NCBI GenBank assembly: GCA_027449965.1 | Contig: DAIDKP010000011.1 | Span: 124,001 to 188,000 of the forward strand | Direction of reading: 5' to 3' | Origin: Acidobacteriaceae bacterium | GTDB lineage: Bacteria; Acidobacteriota; Terriglobia; Terriglobales; Acidobacteriaceae | DNA: 64,000 nucleotides | In this document: in pieces, positions 35,698 through 44,190 of the stretch | Position numbering within the stretch: position 1 is the stretch's first letter | How the letters are laid out: every line of letters begins with the position of its first letter | Made by a program: the position numbers and the translations under genes | The notes under the pieces: generated by a model | Databases searched by the model: none | What the model was told of the DNA's origin: nothing | Seen by the model: the letters and a program-made list of their open reading frames with translations, nothing else

Positions 35698-36765
35698 ATG
35701 GGTGGAATTCGAGCGGGAGTGGTGGGGTTTGGATTGGCGGGTCAGGTGTTTCACGCGCCGATGATCGACGCTGTGGATGGGCTGGAACTGGCGGGTGTTG
35801 TGGAGCGAAGCAAACGCGAAGCGGAGACTCGTTATCCGGGCATCCGCACGTACGCTTCATTGGAGGCAATGCTGGAGGACAGCACGCTGGAGCTGATCGT
35901 GATTGCCACGCCGAACGAGGCTCATGCCGAGTTGGCAAAGCGGGCGCTGGCTGCGAGCCGCAATGTGGTGGTGGACAAGCCGGTGGGCAACTCGAGCGAT
36001 GAAATTGCAGCGATGATGACCGCAGCGCGGACCAGCGGACGCAATTTGATTCCGTATCACAACCGCAGGTTCGATGGTGACTTCATGACGCTGCGTGAGC
36101 TGCTGCGCGAGAAGAAGCTTGGCGATGTGGCGCACTTCGAATCCACCTTTGATCGTTGGCGACCAGTGCCCAAACCCGAGGTTTGGCGTGATGCCGGTGG
36201 ACCGGGTACGGGAACGCTGCTGGACCTGGGTACGCATCTGGTGGACCAGATCATCCAGCTTTTTGGACTGCCGGAGGCGGTGAGCGGCGAGGTGCTGATT
36301 GAGCGCGCGCATGCCCGCGCCGTGGACAGCTTTACGGTGCGCATGCACTATGACGGGCTGATCGCAACGGCATCGGCCAACTGTCTTTCGGCTCAGCCGC
36401 GTCCGCGGTATCGCGTGCGTGGCGATAAGGGCGACTTTGTAAAGTGGGGTCTCGATCCACAGGAAGAACGGCTGCGCGCGAATGGATCGCAGGTGACGAA
36501 CGATCTGGGAGTGGAAACGGAGTCAGCGTGGGGCGTGCTGGCGACTGATGAGGATGGCCGAATCGAAAAGCGACGTGTGCCGACCCTTGCTGGCGATTAT
36601 CGGAGGTACTACGCCGGGGTACGTGACGCTCTGCTGGGGAAAGCCTCGCTGCCGGTGACGGCACTGGAGGCGTGGCAGGTGGCGCGAGTGCTGGAGATGG
36701 CGGAAGAAAGTACACGCAAGCGTGGGTGGGTGGAGTGCGACTGGGCGACCGAACCGGCGGTGTGA
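35698..36765 (+). CDS. Gfo/Idh/MocA-family oxidoreductase
   Basis: NAD(P)-dependent sugar or cyclitol dehydrogenase of 355 residues. The N-terminal Rossmann fold opens with GVVGFGLAGQVFHAP (residues 7-21), and the family's EKP motif appears as VVVDKPVGN near residue 98. The C-terminal alpha/beta domain contains GGPGTGTLLDLGTHLVDQ with the conserved Asp/His pair. Substrate unknown. It stands alone between the cytochrome operon and convergent lgt. Confidence 0.9.
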   Translation: MGGIRAGVVGFGLAGQVFHAPMIDAVDGLELAGVVERSKREAETRYPGIRTYASLEAMLEDSTLELIVIATPNEAHAELAKRALAASRNVVVDKPVGNSSDEIAAMMTAARTSGRNLIPYHNRRFDGDFMTLRELLREKKLGDVAHFESTFDRWRPVPKPEVWRDAGGPGTGTLLDLGTHLVDQIIQLFGLPEAVSGEVLIERAHARAVDSFTVRMHYDGLIATASANCLSAQPRPRYRVRGDKGDFVKWGLDPQEERLRANGSQVTNDLGVETESAWGVLATDEDGRIEKRRVPTLAGDYRRYYAGVRDALLGKASLPVTALEAWQVARVLEMAEESTRKRGWVECDWATEPAV

Positions 36766-36777
36766 CTCGAAGCGAGA

Positions 36778-37614
36778 TCAGGCCGAAGCAGGAGATTTCT
36801 GCTGCTGACCACGTGCGCGAACGAGCAGCAAGGCTCCGGCAAGGACCGATCCCAGGCTGGCCAGCTGCGCGTTGGACATTCCCCAAAGTACGTGAGGATT
36901 GATGCGGATGAACTCGACGAGAAAACGGGCGATTCCGGTGAGAACCAGATACTCGCCAACGACGGCACCAGTGCCCACGCGATGGAGTGGATCGGCAGAG
37001 CGTTTCCAAAGCAGCCAGGCAATGAACAAACCGACGATACATTCATAGAGTGGAGTGGGATGGACACGTACGCCGGGCGGCGTGGGATCGAGGCCGCGAG
37101 GAAAGGCCATGGCCCAGGGAAGATGACTGGGGATTCCGTAGTCGCCGTCACCGCTGGTGAGGCATCCGATGCGTCCGATGGCGTAGCCGACAGCAGCAGC
37201 GGGTGAGGCAAGATCAAGCGTCTTGAGTGCGGAGAGTCCGATGGATCGTCCCTGCACGACCAAAGCAAGAATGCCGCCGACGAGACCGCCAAACCAGGCG
37301 AATCCGCCGGTGGCCCAGAGCACAGACCAACCGGCGGCACGGAAATCAGCAGGGGTATCCAGCACGTGCCAGAGCTTGGCTCCCACGATCCCTGCGACAA
37401 CGGCCATGGCAACGATGCCAACAGCATCGGCGGCCTCACCCTGCCGGTCAAGGATGTGTGCGCGGCGGAAACTGAAGTGAAGCACGGCTGCGCCGCTGAC
37501 CGTCGCTACCCACAACATCAGTCCGAAGGTAGGAATATCCCACGGACCGATGTGGAAGAAATGTCCGCCGAGGTGAAAGGCAAGGTGAAAGCCGATGTGC
37601 AGGTAAGGCAGCAT
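36778..37614 (-). CDS. lgt: Prolipoprotein diacylglyceryl transferase
   Basis: Inner-membrane enzyme transferring diacylglycerol from phosphatidylglycerol to the lipobox Cys of prolipoproteins. The 278 residues carry about seven hydrophobic segments; the family signature GRxGNF appears here as IGRIGCLTSGDGDYG, with GGFAWFGGLVGG before it and a conserved HPTPLYE segment later. The usual Asn is replaced by Cys, so it is a divergent Lgt. The frame is open far upstream, but MLPYLHIGFHLAFHLG is the first plausible N-terminus and a -10 box lies 8 nt before it. Divergent from hpt. Confidence 0.85.
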   Translation of the reverse strand: MLPYLHIGFHLAFHLGGHFFHIGPWDIPTFGLMLWVATVSGAAVLHFSFRRAHILDRQGEAADAVGIVAMAVVAGIVGAKLWHVLDTPADFRAAGWSVLWATGGFAWFGGLVGGILALVVQGRSIGLSALKTLDLASPAAAVGYAIGRIGCLTSGDGDYGIPSHLPWAMAFPRGLDPTPPGVRVHPTPLYECIVGLFIAWLLWKRSADPLHRVGTGAVVGEYLVLTGIARFLVEFIRINPHVLWGMSNAQLASLGSVLAGALLLVRARGQQQKSPASA

Positions 37615-37622
37615 ACTCAGTG

Positions 37623-37628
37623 AGTATA
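37623..37628 (-). promoter_or_regulatory. -10 box of lgt, likely leaderless transcript
   Basis: Minus-strand TATACT ends 8 nt before the lgt ATG and no Shine-Dalgarno lies between. The -35 is weak. Confidence 0.45.
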
Positions 37629-37670
37629 GACGGCGGCAGGGGAATGCGAGAAAAATCGACGGGGCTGGAT

Positions 37671-37700
37671 TTGGTAACGAAGGCCACGAAAGGCGATACT
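37671..37700 (+). promoter_or_regulatory. Promoter of hpt, likely leaderless transcript
   Basis: TTGGTA (37671-37676) and GATACT (37695-37700) are 18 nt apart; the -10 box ends 7 nt before the ATG and no ribosome-binding site intervenes. Confidence 0.5.
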
Positions 37701-37707
37701 GAATTGC

Positions 37708-38247
37708 ATGGCACAGGACAAACACGGATTGGAAATTCTCTTTACGCGTGAGCAGATTGCGGCGCGAATTCAGGAGATGGGCGCGCAGATTACGCGTGAT
37801 CTGGACGGTGAAAAACTGGTCATGATTGGCGTGCTGAAAGGCGCTGCGCCGTTTCTGGCTGATCTGGCGCGCGCCGTGGATGCGGATGCGACCTTTGACT
37901 TTGTAGCTGTCTCCAGCTATGGCAAAAGCAATCGGACATCGGGCGCCGTGAAGCTGATTAAAGACCTGGACGAGCCGATTGAAGGGAAGCATGTTCTGGT
38001 GGTGGAAGACATTCTGGACACCGGGATCACGCTGACATATCTGCGGAAGATTTTTCTGCAACATCATCCGAGAAGCCTGCGGATTGCCACCCTGCTGGAC
38101 AAACCATCCCGGCGGTTGGAGCCGATTGAGGCGGATTACGTTGGTTTCTCGATTCCGAACCTGTTTGTGATCGGTTTTGGCATGGATTTTGCAGAGCGCT
38201 ATCGCAATTTGCCGGATATCTGCCTGATGCCGGAAGAAGCATCGTAA
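37708..38247 (+). CDS. hpt: Hypoxanthine phosphoribosyltransferase
   Basis: Purine salvage enzyme making IMP/GMP from hypoxanthine/guanine and PRPP. The 179-residue length is typical. The PRPP loop is VLVVEDILDTGITLTYL near residues 96-112, and the base-recognition region YVGFSIPNLFVIGFGMDFAERYRNLP near 147-172 is diagnostic. It begins a cluster of nucleoside-salvage genes. Confidence 0.95.
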   Translation: MAQDKHGLEILFTREQIAARIQEMGAQITRDLDGEKLVMIGVLKGAAPFLADLARAVDADATFDFVAVSSYGKSNRTSGAVKLIKDLDEPIEGKHVLVVEDILDTGITLTYLRKIFLQHHPRSLRIATLLDKPSRRLEPIEADYVGFSIPNLFVIGFGMDFAERYRNLPDICLMPEEAS

Positions 38248-38277
38248 GAAGAAGCACTGTGAATGCGGAGGCGCAAG

Positions 38278-39069
38278 TTGACAAGCAAAACCAGCGATCC
38301 GAAATCGAGCGGCGTGACCGAGGAAGCGCTCTACGAAACGGCAGAGGATGAGATTCGGCGTCCGCCGTATGACGCAGCAAGTTTTGCGGCACAGCATCTT
38401 TCCAGTTGGCAGGGCCTGGCAGCGGTGATTGACCACACGCTGTTGAAGCCGGAAGCCACGCGGATGCAGGTGGAGAATCTTTGCGACGAGGCGATTCGCT
38501 ATCGCTTTGCCTGCGCCATGGTCAATCCGGTCTGGGTATCCACGGCGGCTTCGCTGTTGGCGGGCACCGGCATCTCGGTCGGTGTGGTAATCGGCTTTCC
38601 GCTGGGCGCTTCCCTGCCCTCCACGCTGCGGCAAGAGGCTTTGGCGTTGACGAAGCTTGGCGCGCGCGATGTGGATATGGTGATGAGTGTCGGTCTACTG
38701 AAGTCGGGCGATTTCAAGGCGGTGGCGCGGACGATTCGCGGTGTGGCCGAGGTGACGCATGAACGACAGGCGGTGCTGAAAGTGATTCTGGAGACGTGCC
38801 TGTTGACGATGGAAGAAAAGCTGCGCGCGGCAGAGATTGTGCTGGAAAGCGGTGCGGATTTCATGAAGACCTCAACGGGATTTTCAAGTGGCGGAGCTAC
38901 AGTGGCCGATGTGGGACTACTGCGCGGCGTGGCGGGCGGACAGTGCGGCGTGAAAGCCTCGGGCGGTATTCGCACGCTGGCGGAGGCTCGCGCCATGCTG
39001 GAAGCGGGTGCAAGCAGAATCGGCGCGTCGGCTTCAGTAAAGATGGTGCGCGAACTGGGAGCGGAGTGA
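38278..39069 (+). CDS. deoC: Deoxyribose-phosphate aldolase
   Basis: Splits 2-deoxyribose-5-phosphate into glyceraldehyde-3-phosphate and acetaldehyde, catabolising deoxynucleosides. About 45 N-terminal residues precede the TIM-barrel domain, which starts at VIDHTLLKPEAT. The Schiff-base Lys is in VLKVILETCLL, and the FMKTSTGF segment carries the second Lys. I chose the TTG at 38278 because GGAGG stands 6 nt before it; an ATG five codons upstream (38263) lacks a good RBS. It follows hpt by 30 nt. Confidence 0.93.
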   Translation: MTSKTSDPKSSGVTEEALYETAEDEIRRPPYDAASFAAQHLSSWQGLAAVIDHTLLKPEATRMQVENLCDEAIRYRFACAMVNPVWVSTAASLLAGTGISVGVVIGFPLGASLPSTLRQEALALTKLGARDVDMVMSVGLLKSGDFKAVARTIRGVAEVTHERQAVLKVILETCLLTMEEKLRAAEIVLESGADFMKTSTGFSSGGATVADVGLLRGVAGGQCGVKASGGIRTLAEARAMLEAGASRIGASASVKMVRELGAE

Positions 39070-39098
39070 GCGCCTGAGCAGAGGTGCGGCCTCTGCTC

Positions 39099-39104
39099 TA
39101 CAAT
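39099..39104 (+). promoter_or_regulatory. -10 box of the GAF-PP2C gene, likely leaderless transcript
   Basis: TACAAT ends 8 nt before the ATG at 39113, with no Shine-Dalgarno between and no clear -35. Confidence 0.45.
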
Positions 39105-39112
39105 CATCCAGA

Positions 39113-40945
39113 ATGTCTGAGTCGAGTGACAATCCGCAGATGCGCAAAGAACACGAACTTATGCTGCCCTCTGACGGGGCCGAAGCCGCGTTATCCGTGC
39201 CTTTGCCTGCGGGTGGAGAGTTTGCCAATGCGCAGGAGCGGGATATTGCCTTTCTGCTGGAGCTGACCGAAACACTGAACACAACGCTGGACCTGCGGAC
39301 CTTGCTGAATCGCACGGCGGAGTTGATTCGCCGGGTGATCCCGTATCGCATCTTTGCGATTCTGCTGCTGGACGAGTCTTCGCGCGAGCTGCGAATGCGT
39401 TTTCAGATTGGCCACACGCCTGAGATCGAACGAATGCATATTCCGCTGGGTGAGGGGGTAGTGGGCCGTGTGGCCAAGAGTAAGCAGGCGATGCTGATTA
39501 ACGATGTTTCGCAGGTAGAGGGCTACATTCCTGCGAACGAGTGTGTGCGCTCAGAGCTGACGGTTCCGCTGATCAATAAAAATAGGCTGATCGGCGTGCT
39601 GGACATTGAAAGCGAAGAGCGGGATTTCTTTCGCGCGGACCACCTGCGCCTGTTGACGCTGACTGCTTCAAGGATTGCGCAGTCGATCCAGAATGCGCGT
39701 CTCTACTCGCGCGTAACGCGCCAGACGCAGACACTGGAGGTGCTGAACGAAATCTCAGTGGAGCTGACGTCCATTCTGGATCTGGACAAGCTGTTTGAAC
39801 GCATTGGCATGTTGCTGCGCAGATTGATCGACTATCAGATGTTTTCGATCATGCTGGTGGACGAGCGCAGGCAAAGGCTGGTGACGCGCTATCGCTGGCG
39901 ATTTGGCCAGACGGCGCTGCCGGGTCAGTGGCTGCCGCTGGATGCCGGTCTGGTGGGCGCGGCGATTCGCGAGTGGCGACTGATTAACGTGCCAGATGTG
40001 CATAAGGATTCACGCTATCACATGATTAATCCGGAGACGCGCTCGGAGATGGTGGTGCCGCTGTTTTATAAGAATCGTGTGATCGGGGTGCTGGATATGG
40101 AGCATGTGCGCACGGGATTTTTTCAGGAGCGTCACGAGCGGACCCTGACCACGCTGGCGGCGCAGATTGCCATTGCCATCGAAAACGCACGGCTTTATCA
40201 GCAGGTGCTGCGTCATGAACAGCAACTGGAGCGCGATCTGCAGATGGCTCGTGAAGTGCAGTTGCGGCTGTTGCCGGCCCGGTGTCCCGTGCATGAGAAT
40301 GCGGAGCTTGCGGCGCGATTTCTGCCGGCGCGTTCGATTGGCGGCGACCTTTACGATTTTCTGGAATATGACGCAAAGCATACGGCGATCGTGCTGGGCG
40401 ATGTGAGCGGTAAAGCCGCGCCGGCAGCGCTGTTTGCCGCGCTCGTCAGCGGCATCATGCGCTCGGCGGCTAATCAGCAACTGTCTCCCGGCCAGATGCT
40501 GGAGCACCTGAATGATGCGCTGCAGGAGCGCAAGCTGGAATCGCAGTATGTGACAATGCTGTTTGCGTTGTGGAATGACGAGAATCGCACGTTGCAGGTG
40601 GCCAATGCGGGAGCGGTTCCGCCCATCTTCTGCCGCGGTGGCGAGGTGACGACGCTCCACGCGGAGGGGTTTCCACTGGGCATGTTTGCCGATGTCCAGT
40701 ATGAGGAATTTTCTGTTGCTTCACAGCCGGGCGATGCTTTTGTTTTTGTCTCGGATGGCATTACGGATGCGGAGAATGCTCAGGGCGAGATGTATGGAAC
40801 GGACAGGCTGACGGGTTTTCTGTGTAGCCATCGCAACCTGCCGTCGGGAGAGATTGCCGATGCCATCTTCGCCGATGTGGCGCGCTTCCAGGGCAGCAAG
40901 GATCGCTTTGACGATGAGACGATTCTGGTGCTGCGGGTCTTGTGA
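39113..40945 (+). CDS. GAF-domain SpoIIE-type PP2C protein phosphatase
   Basis: A 610-residue signalling protein with no membrane segment. Two GAF sensor domains fill residues about 45-190 and 215-355; a linker helix (QLERDLQMAREVQLRLLP) leads to a SpoIIE/RsbU-type phosphatase at about 385-608 with the metal-binding SIGGDLYDF, VLGDVSGKAAPAAL and FVFVSDGITDAEN segments. Such enzymes dephosphorylate anti-anti-sigma factors in partner-switching pathways. No anti-sigma partner is adjacent. It lies among nucleoside-salvage genes, so GAF binding of a nucleotide is possible but unproved. Confidence 0.93.
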   Translation: MSESSDNPQMRKEHELMLPSDGAEAALSVPLPAGGEFANAQERDIAFLLELTETLNTTLDLRTLLNRTAELIRRVIPYRIFAILLLDESSRELRMRFQIGHTPEIERMHIPLGEGVVGRVAKSKQAMLINDVSQVEGYIPANECVRSELTVPLINKNRLIGVLDIESEERDFFRADHLRLLTLTASRIAQSIQNARLYSRVTRQTQTLEVLNEISVELTSILDLDKLFERIGMLLRRLIDYQMFSIMLVDERRQRLVTRYRWRFGQTALPGQWLPLDAGLVGAAIREWRLINVPDVHKDSRYHMINPETRSEMVVPLFYKNRVIGVLDMEHVRTGFFQERHERTLTTLAAQIAIAIENARLYQQVLRHEQQLERDLQMAREVQLRLLPARCPVHENAELAARFLPARSIGGDLYDFLEYDAKHTAIVLGDVSGKAAPAALFAALVSGIMRSAANQQLSPGQMLEHLNDALQERKLESQYVTMLFALWNDENRTLQVANAGAVPPIFCRGGEVTTLHAEGFPLGMFADVQYEEFSVASQPGDAFVFVSDGITDAENAQGEMYGTDRLTGFLCSHRNLPSGEIADAIFADVARFQGSKDRFDDETILVLRVL

Positions 40946-40988
40946 TGCGAGTGGCGTGTTGCGCGTGTTGAGTCAAGGCCGGATCATG

Positions 40989-40994
40989 TAAAGT
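40989..40994 (+). promoter_or_regulatory. -10 box of the purine nucleoside phosphorylase gene, likely leaderless
   Basis: TAAAGT ends 7 nt before the ATG at 41002; no ribosome-binding site intervenes. TTGAGT at 40968 is a possible but closely spaced (15 nt) -35 box. Confidence 0.45.
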
Positions 40995-41001
40995 ACATCC
41001 A

Positions 41002-41877
41002 ATGAAGACCACAGTGTTTGAGCAGGCATGCGAAGCAGCAGAGCTTATCCACAGTCACGTTCCGAACCTGATTCCACGGATCGGAATCGTGTTGGGATCG
41101 GGGCTGGGAGCCGTGGCCGACGCTGTGACCGAAGCGGTGCGAATTTCCTACAGCGAGATTCCGCATTTTCCGCAATCGACGATTGTCGGGCACTCTGGAC
41201 AGATGGTGCTGGGCCGAGTGGACAAAGTTCCTGTGGCCGTGATGCAAGGCCGCGTGCATTATTACGAAGGATACTCGCCGGAGCAGGTCACGTTTCCGGT
41301 GCGTGTGCTGGAGCGGTTGGGCGTGGAGACCCTGATCCTGACCAATGCGGCGGGCGGCATTCGACCGGGCCTTGCGGTGGGGCAACTGATGTTGATTGCC
41401 GACCACATCAATCTGCTTGGGTTCAATCCGCTGACAGGACCGAATGAGCCGCAATTCGGAGTGAAGCGCGGTGCGGGATTGCGTTTTTTTGACATGACGG
41501 AGGCGTATGACCGTCGCCTGCGCGAGATGGCGAGGCGTGCAGGGCAGGAGCAGAATCTGCGGCTGGAAGAAGGTGTGTATCTTGCGGTAAGCGGACCCAG
41601 CTTTGAGACGCCGGCAGAGATTCGCGCGTTTCAACGGCTGGGCGCAGATCTGGTGGGAATGTCCACGGTTCCGGAGACGATTGTGGCGCGGCATATGGGA
41701 CTGCGCGTGCTGGGAGTTTCCTGCGTGACAAATCTGGCAGCGGGACTGAGCGCGACTCCACTGAGCCATGAAGAGGTGTTTGAAACCGGTCGCCGGGTGG
41801 AACAGCAACTGGCGAGGCTGATTGCCAGCGTGGTTTCAGAGTTGGCTGTGGAGATGGACTCCGAGGCAAAGCCATGA
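41002..41877 (+). CDS. Purine-nucleoside phosphorylase
   Basis: Phosphorolytic cleavage of purine (deoxy)nucleosides. The 291 residues belong to the trimeric PNP class: IGIVLGSGLGAVAD (phosphate site), FPQSTIVGHSGQMVLG, VAVMQGRVHYYEGY, ILTNAAGGIRPG, and GPSFETPAEIRAF with MSTVPETIVARHMGLRVLGVSCVTNLAAG near residues 218-250. Feeds bases to hpt and deoxyribose-1-phosphate toward deoC. The stop overlaps the next start by 4 nt. Confidence 0.96.
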   Translation: MKTTVFEQACEAAELIHSHVPNLIPRIGIVLGSGLGAVADAVTEAVRISYSEIPHFPQSTIVGHSGQMVLGRVDKVPVAVMQGRVHYYEGYSPEQVTFPVRVLERLGVETLILTNAAGGIRPGLAVGQLMLIADHINLLGFNPLTGPNEPQFGVKRGAGLRFFDMTEAYDRRLREMARRAGQEQNLRLEEGVYLAVSGPSFETPAEIRAFQRLGADLVGMSTVPETIVARHMGLRVLGVSCVTNLAAGLSATPLSHEEVFETGRRVEQQLARLIASVVSELAVEMDSEAKP

Positions 41878-42551
41878 AGCGGAAGCAGGCTGCTGCGGGA
41901 ACGACGCAACGCCCGCTGATGATCGCGATCACAGGCGCATCCGGGTCCGGGAAGACGACGCTTTGTCGCGAGTTAGCACGTGCGCTGGATGGGCTACATT
42001 TTTCGCTTGACCACTACTACCGCGACCTGAGCCACCTGCCTGTGGAACAGCGCGCTGCATCGAACTTTGACGATCCGGCGATGCTGGAAACGGATTTGCT
42101 TACGGAGCATCTGGCTTCAATTTCGCGCGGGGAGGCGATCAAGCGGCCGATCTATGACTTCAATACGCACAGCCGCGTGCATGGGCAGACGGAGACGATT
42201 GGGCCGCGAGCGGTGATTCTGGTCGAGGGATTGTTTGCCTATAGCTATGCGGAGATACGTCCTTATTTTCACTTCAGCATTTTTGTGGACGCGCCGGACA
42301 GTCTTTGCTTTGATCGCCGACTGCGACGAGATGTAGAAGAGCGCGGTCGCACGCCAGAGTCTGTGCGGCAACAGTATGAGAACACGGTGCGGCCCTGCGG
42401 GCTTGCTTTCGTGCGTCCTCTGGCGGATCTGATGGATCTGGTGATAGACGGAAGCGATGCGTTGGACTACAAGGTAGAAGCTGTGGTTGCCGCGCTCGCT
42501 CGTCGCAGGCTGATCTGGGCGGCAAAGGAAGAGAACCAGGCGCAGCGTTGA
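41874..42551 (+). CDS. Uridine kinase-like P-loop kinase
   Basis: A 225-residue nucleoside-kinase-fold protein. Walker A GASGSGKTT is near residues 20-28, followed by SLDHYYRDLSHLP and NFDDPAMLETDLL, both characteristic of uridine kinase, then the FNTHSRVHG and VILVEGLFAYS segments. It probably phosphorylates uridine/cytidine using ATP or GTP. ATGA overlap with the phosphorylase gene indicates coupled translation in a nucleoside-salvage operon. A related phosphoribulokinase-like specificity is possible. Confidence 0.88.
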   Translation: MKRKQAAAGTTQRPLMIAITGASGSGKTTLCRELARALDGLHFSLDHYYRDLSHLPVEQRAASNFDDPAMLETDLLTEHLASISRGEAIKRPIYDFNTHSRVHGQTETIGPRAVILVEGLFAYSYAEIRPYFHFSIFVDAPDSLCFDRRLRRDVEERGRTPESVRQQYENTVRPCGLAFVRPLADLMDLVIDGSDALDYKVEAVVAALARRRLIWAAKEENQAQR

Positions 42552-42562
42552 CTGTCGGCGGA

Positions 42563-43552
42563 TCAGTGATCGCGGGCTACGACAAGATCGGGCAGGGTGA
42601 GCAGCGCACGTTTGAATTCACTGTCATCCAGAACTGCGAGCGCGCTTCGAGCCTGGTTTGCGAATCGAAGCGCCTCGGCCATGGCATAGTCCACCGAGCC
42701 GTTACGAAGCAGAATCTGCTGTATCTGCTCCGGAGTGGAGCGCACAAAACCACCATCTTCCAGAACTCGCTGAATGGCAAACTGATCTTCCGCGGTGGCG
42801 TGGGCCAGGGCGTGGATAACGGGCAAAGTTGTCTTGCCTTCACGGAGATCACTGGCGACGGGCTTGCCGAGCACCTCTTCGGTGGCGGTCAGGTCGAGCA
42901 CGTCATCCACGATCTGAAAAGCCAGACCGACCGCGCGACCGTATTGCGCCAGCGCGTCTTCCTGAATGGGGTCAGCATCGGCCAGCGACGCGCCAAGCTG
43001 CATGGAGACCGAGAAGAGGCAGGCCGTTTTGCGATAAATCAGCTCGTAGTATTCGGATTCATCGATGGCGCGGCCCAGCTTTTCAATCTGGAGCAACTCG
43101 CCCTCCACCATCTGCTGCGTGAGACCAATGAGCAGGTCAAGAATCTTGAAATTCCGCTCCTCGAGTGCGATGTGAAAAGCCTGCATGTAGAGCCAGTCGC
43201 CGGCCAGGACACATTTCTCGTTGCCCCAGGTAGTATTGGCCGAAGGCCGACCACGGCGCGTGTCTGCCGCATCGATGATGTCATCGTGCACCAATGTGGC
43301 CGTGTGTACGAGTTCGACGACTGCACCCAGGCGGATCATGCCGCGCTGGTTGTAGCCCAGAGCGCGGGCGGCCAGCAGCAGCAACGTGGGTCGAATCCGC
43401 TTTCCGCCGCCCTCGCGAAGATATTGCGCGATCTCGGTGATGGTCGAGACGCTGGAAATGGCGTCGCGGCCAAGCTCGCGCTCGATCGATTCCAGATCGT
43501 CTCGCAGCAGATCGAAAACTTCCCGCGCTGTCGTGATTGCCAGTGTGCTCAA
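42563..43552 (-). CDS. Polyprenyl diphosphate synthase
   Basis: Trans-prenyl transferase making a long-chain (hepta- or octa-) prenyl diphosphate for respiratory quinones. The two aspartate-rich motifs are LVHDDIIDAADTRRG near residue 90 and LAFQIVDDVLDL near residue 215, with GGGKRIRPTLLLLAA upstream. I set the start at a TTG (43552) preceded by AAAGGACAGG; an earlier TTG at 43630 is possible but has no RBS. The product chain length cannot be read off the sequence. It follows yajQ on the same strand. Confidence 0.9.
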   Translation of the reverse strand: MSTLAITTAREVFDLLRDDLESIERELGRDAISSVSTITEIAQYLREGGGKRIRPTLLLLAARALGYNQRGMIRLGAVVELVHTATLVHDDIIDAADTRRGRPSANTTWGNEKCVLAGDWLYMQAFHIALEERNFKILDLLIGLTQQMVEGELLQIEKLGRAIDESEYYELIYRKTACLFSVSMQLGASLADADPIQEDALAQYGRAVGLAFQIVDDVLDLTATEEVLGKPVASDLREGKTTLPVIHALAHATAEDQFAIQRVLEDGGFVRSTPEQIQQILLRNGSVDYAMAEALRFANQARSALAVLDDSEFKRALLTLPDLVVARDH

Positions 43553-43641
43553 GGCTGCCGGTCCTGTCCTTTGTACTCTAACCGTACCATCCAGCTTTAG
43601 TATGCGACGAGGAAGAATGCCCCGTACCAAAGTGAACCGGT

Positions 43642-44142
43642 TTAATTTGTGCGATAGTTCGTGAACTGCAAATCCAGCCCAAAATCTTTACCACGCAAAA
43701 GTGCAATTGCAGACTGAAGCGAATCGCGATCCTTGCCGCTGACGCGCACCACATCGGCCTGGATCGCGGCCTGCACCTTGAGCTTGGAATCCTTGATGAC
43801 CCGGACGATATCCTTCGCTTTGTCGGAAGGAATGCCCTGCTGAAGGGTGATCTTCTGTCGAACGCTCTTGCCCATGGCCTCTTCCAGCTTGCCATAGGTC
43901 AGATTTTTGAGCGAAACGCCACGCTTGACCAGCTTCTGACCGAGAATCTCTTTGACTGCGTCCAGCTTGTATTCGTCGGACGAGGCAAGCTGAATGGAAT
44001 CATTGCCTTCGAGCGTGATCTCGGAGCGGGAATCCTTGAGGTCAAATCGCGCCTTGATCTCTTTCAAAGCCTGATCGATTGCGTTTCGGACCTCCTGAAT
44101 CTCGACTTTGCTGACAATATCAAACGAATTATCCTGTGCCAT
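43642..44142 (-). CDS. yajQ: YajQ-family nucleotide-binding protein
   Basis: A 166-residue double-KH-like protein (DUF520). The start MAQDNSFDIVSKVEIQEVRNAI and the FDLKDS and TLEGNDSIQLASSDEYKL segments are typical, as is the closing KDFGLDLQFTNYR. Characterised members bind nucleotides and, in Xanthomonas, cyclic di-GMP; no role can be assigned here. GGGGAC lies before the ATG. Confidence 0.93.
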   Translation of the reverse strand: MAQDNSFDIVSKVEIQEVRNAIDQALKEIKARFDLKDSRSEITLEGNDSIQLASSDEYKLDAVKEILGQKLVKRGVSLKNLTYGKLEEAMGKSVRQKITLQQGIPSDKAKDIVRVIKDSKLKVQAAIQADVVRVSGKDRDSLQSAIALLRGKDFGLDLQFTNYRTN

Positions 44143-44190
44143 CGGTGTCCCCGTTGCAGACGGCCTGGTGGCCTGGCTGCGGTCTTTCTT

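Noticed and set aside
36778..38634. The full 618-codon frame containing lgt as a single large protein
   Set aside because: The N-terminal 340 codons overlap hpt and the start of deoC on the other strand and lack protein-like features; only the last 278 codons match Lgt.
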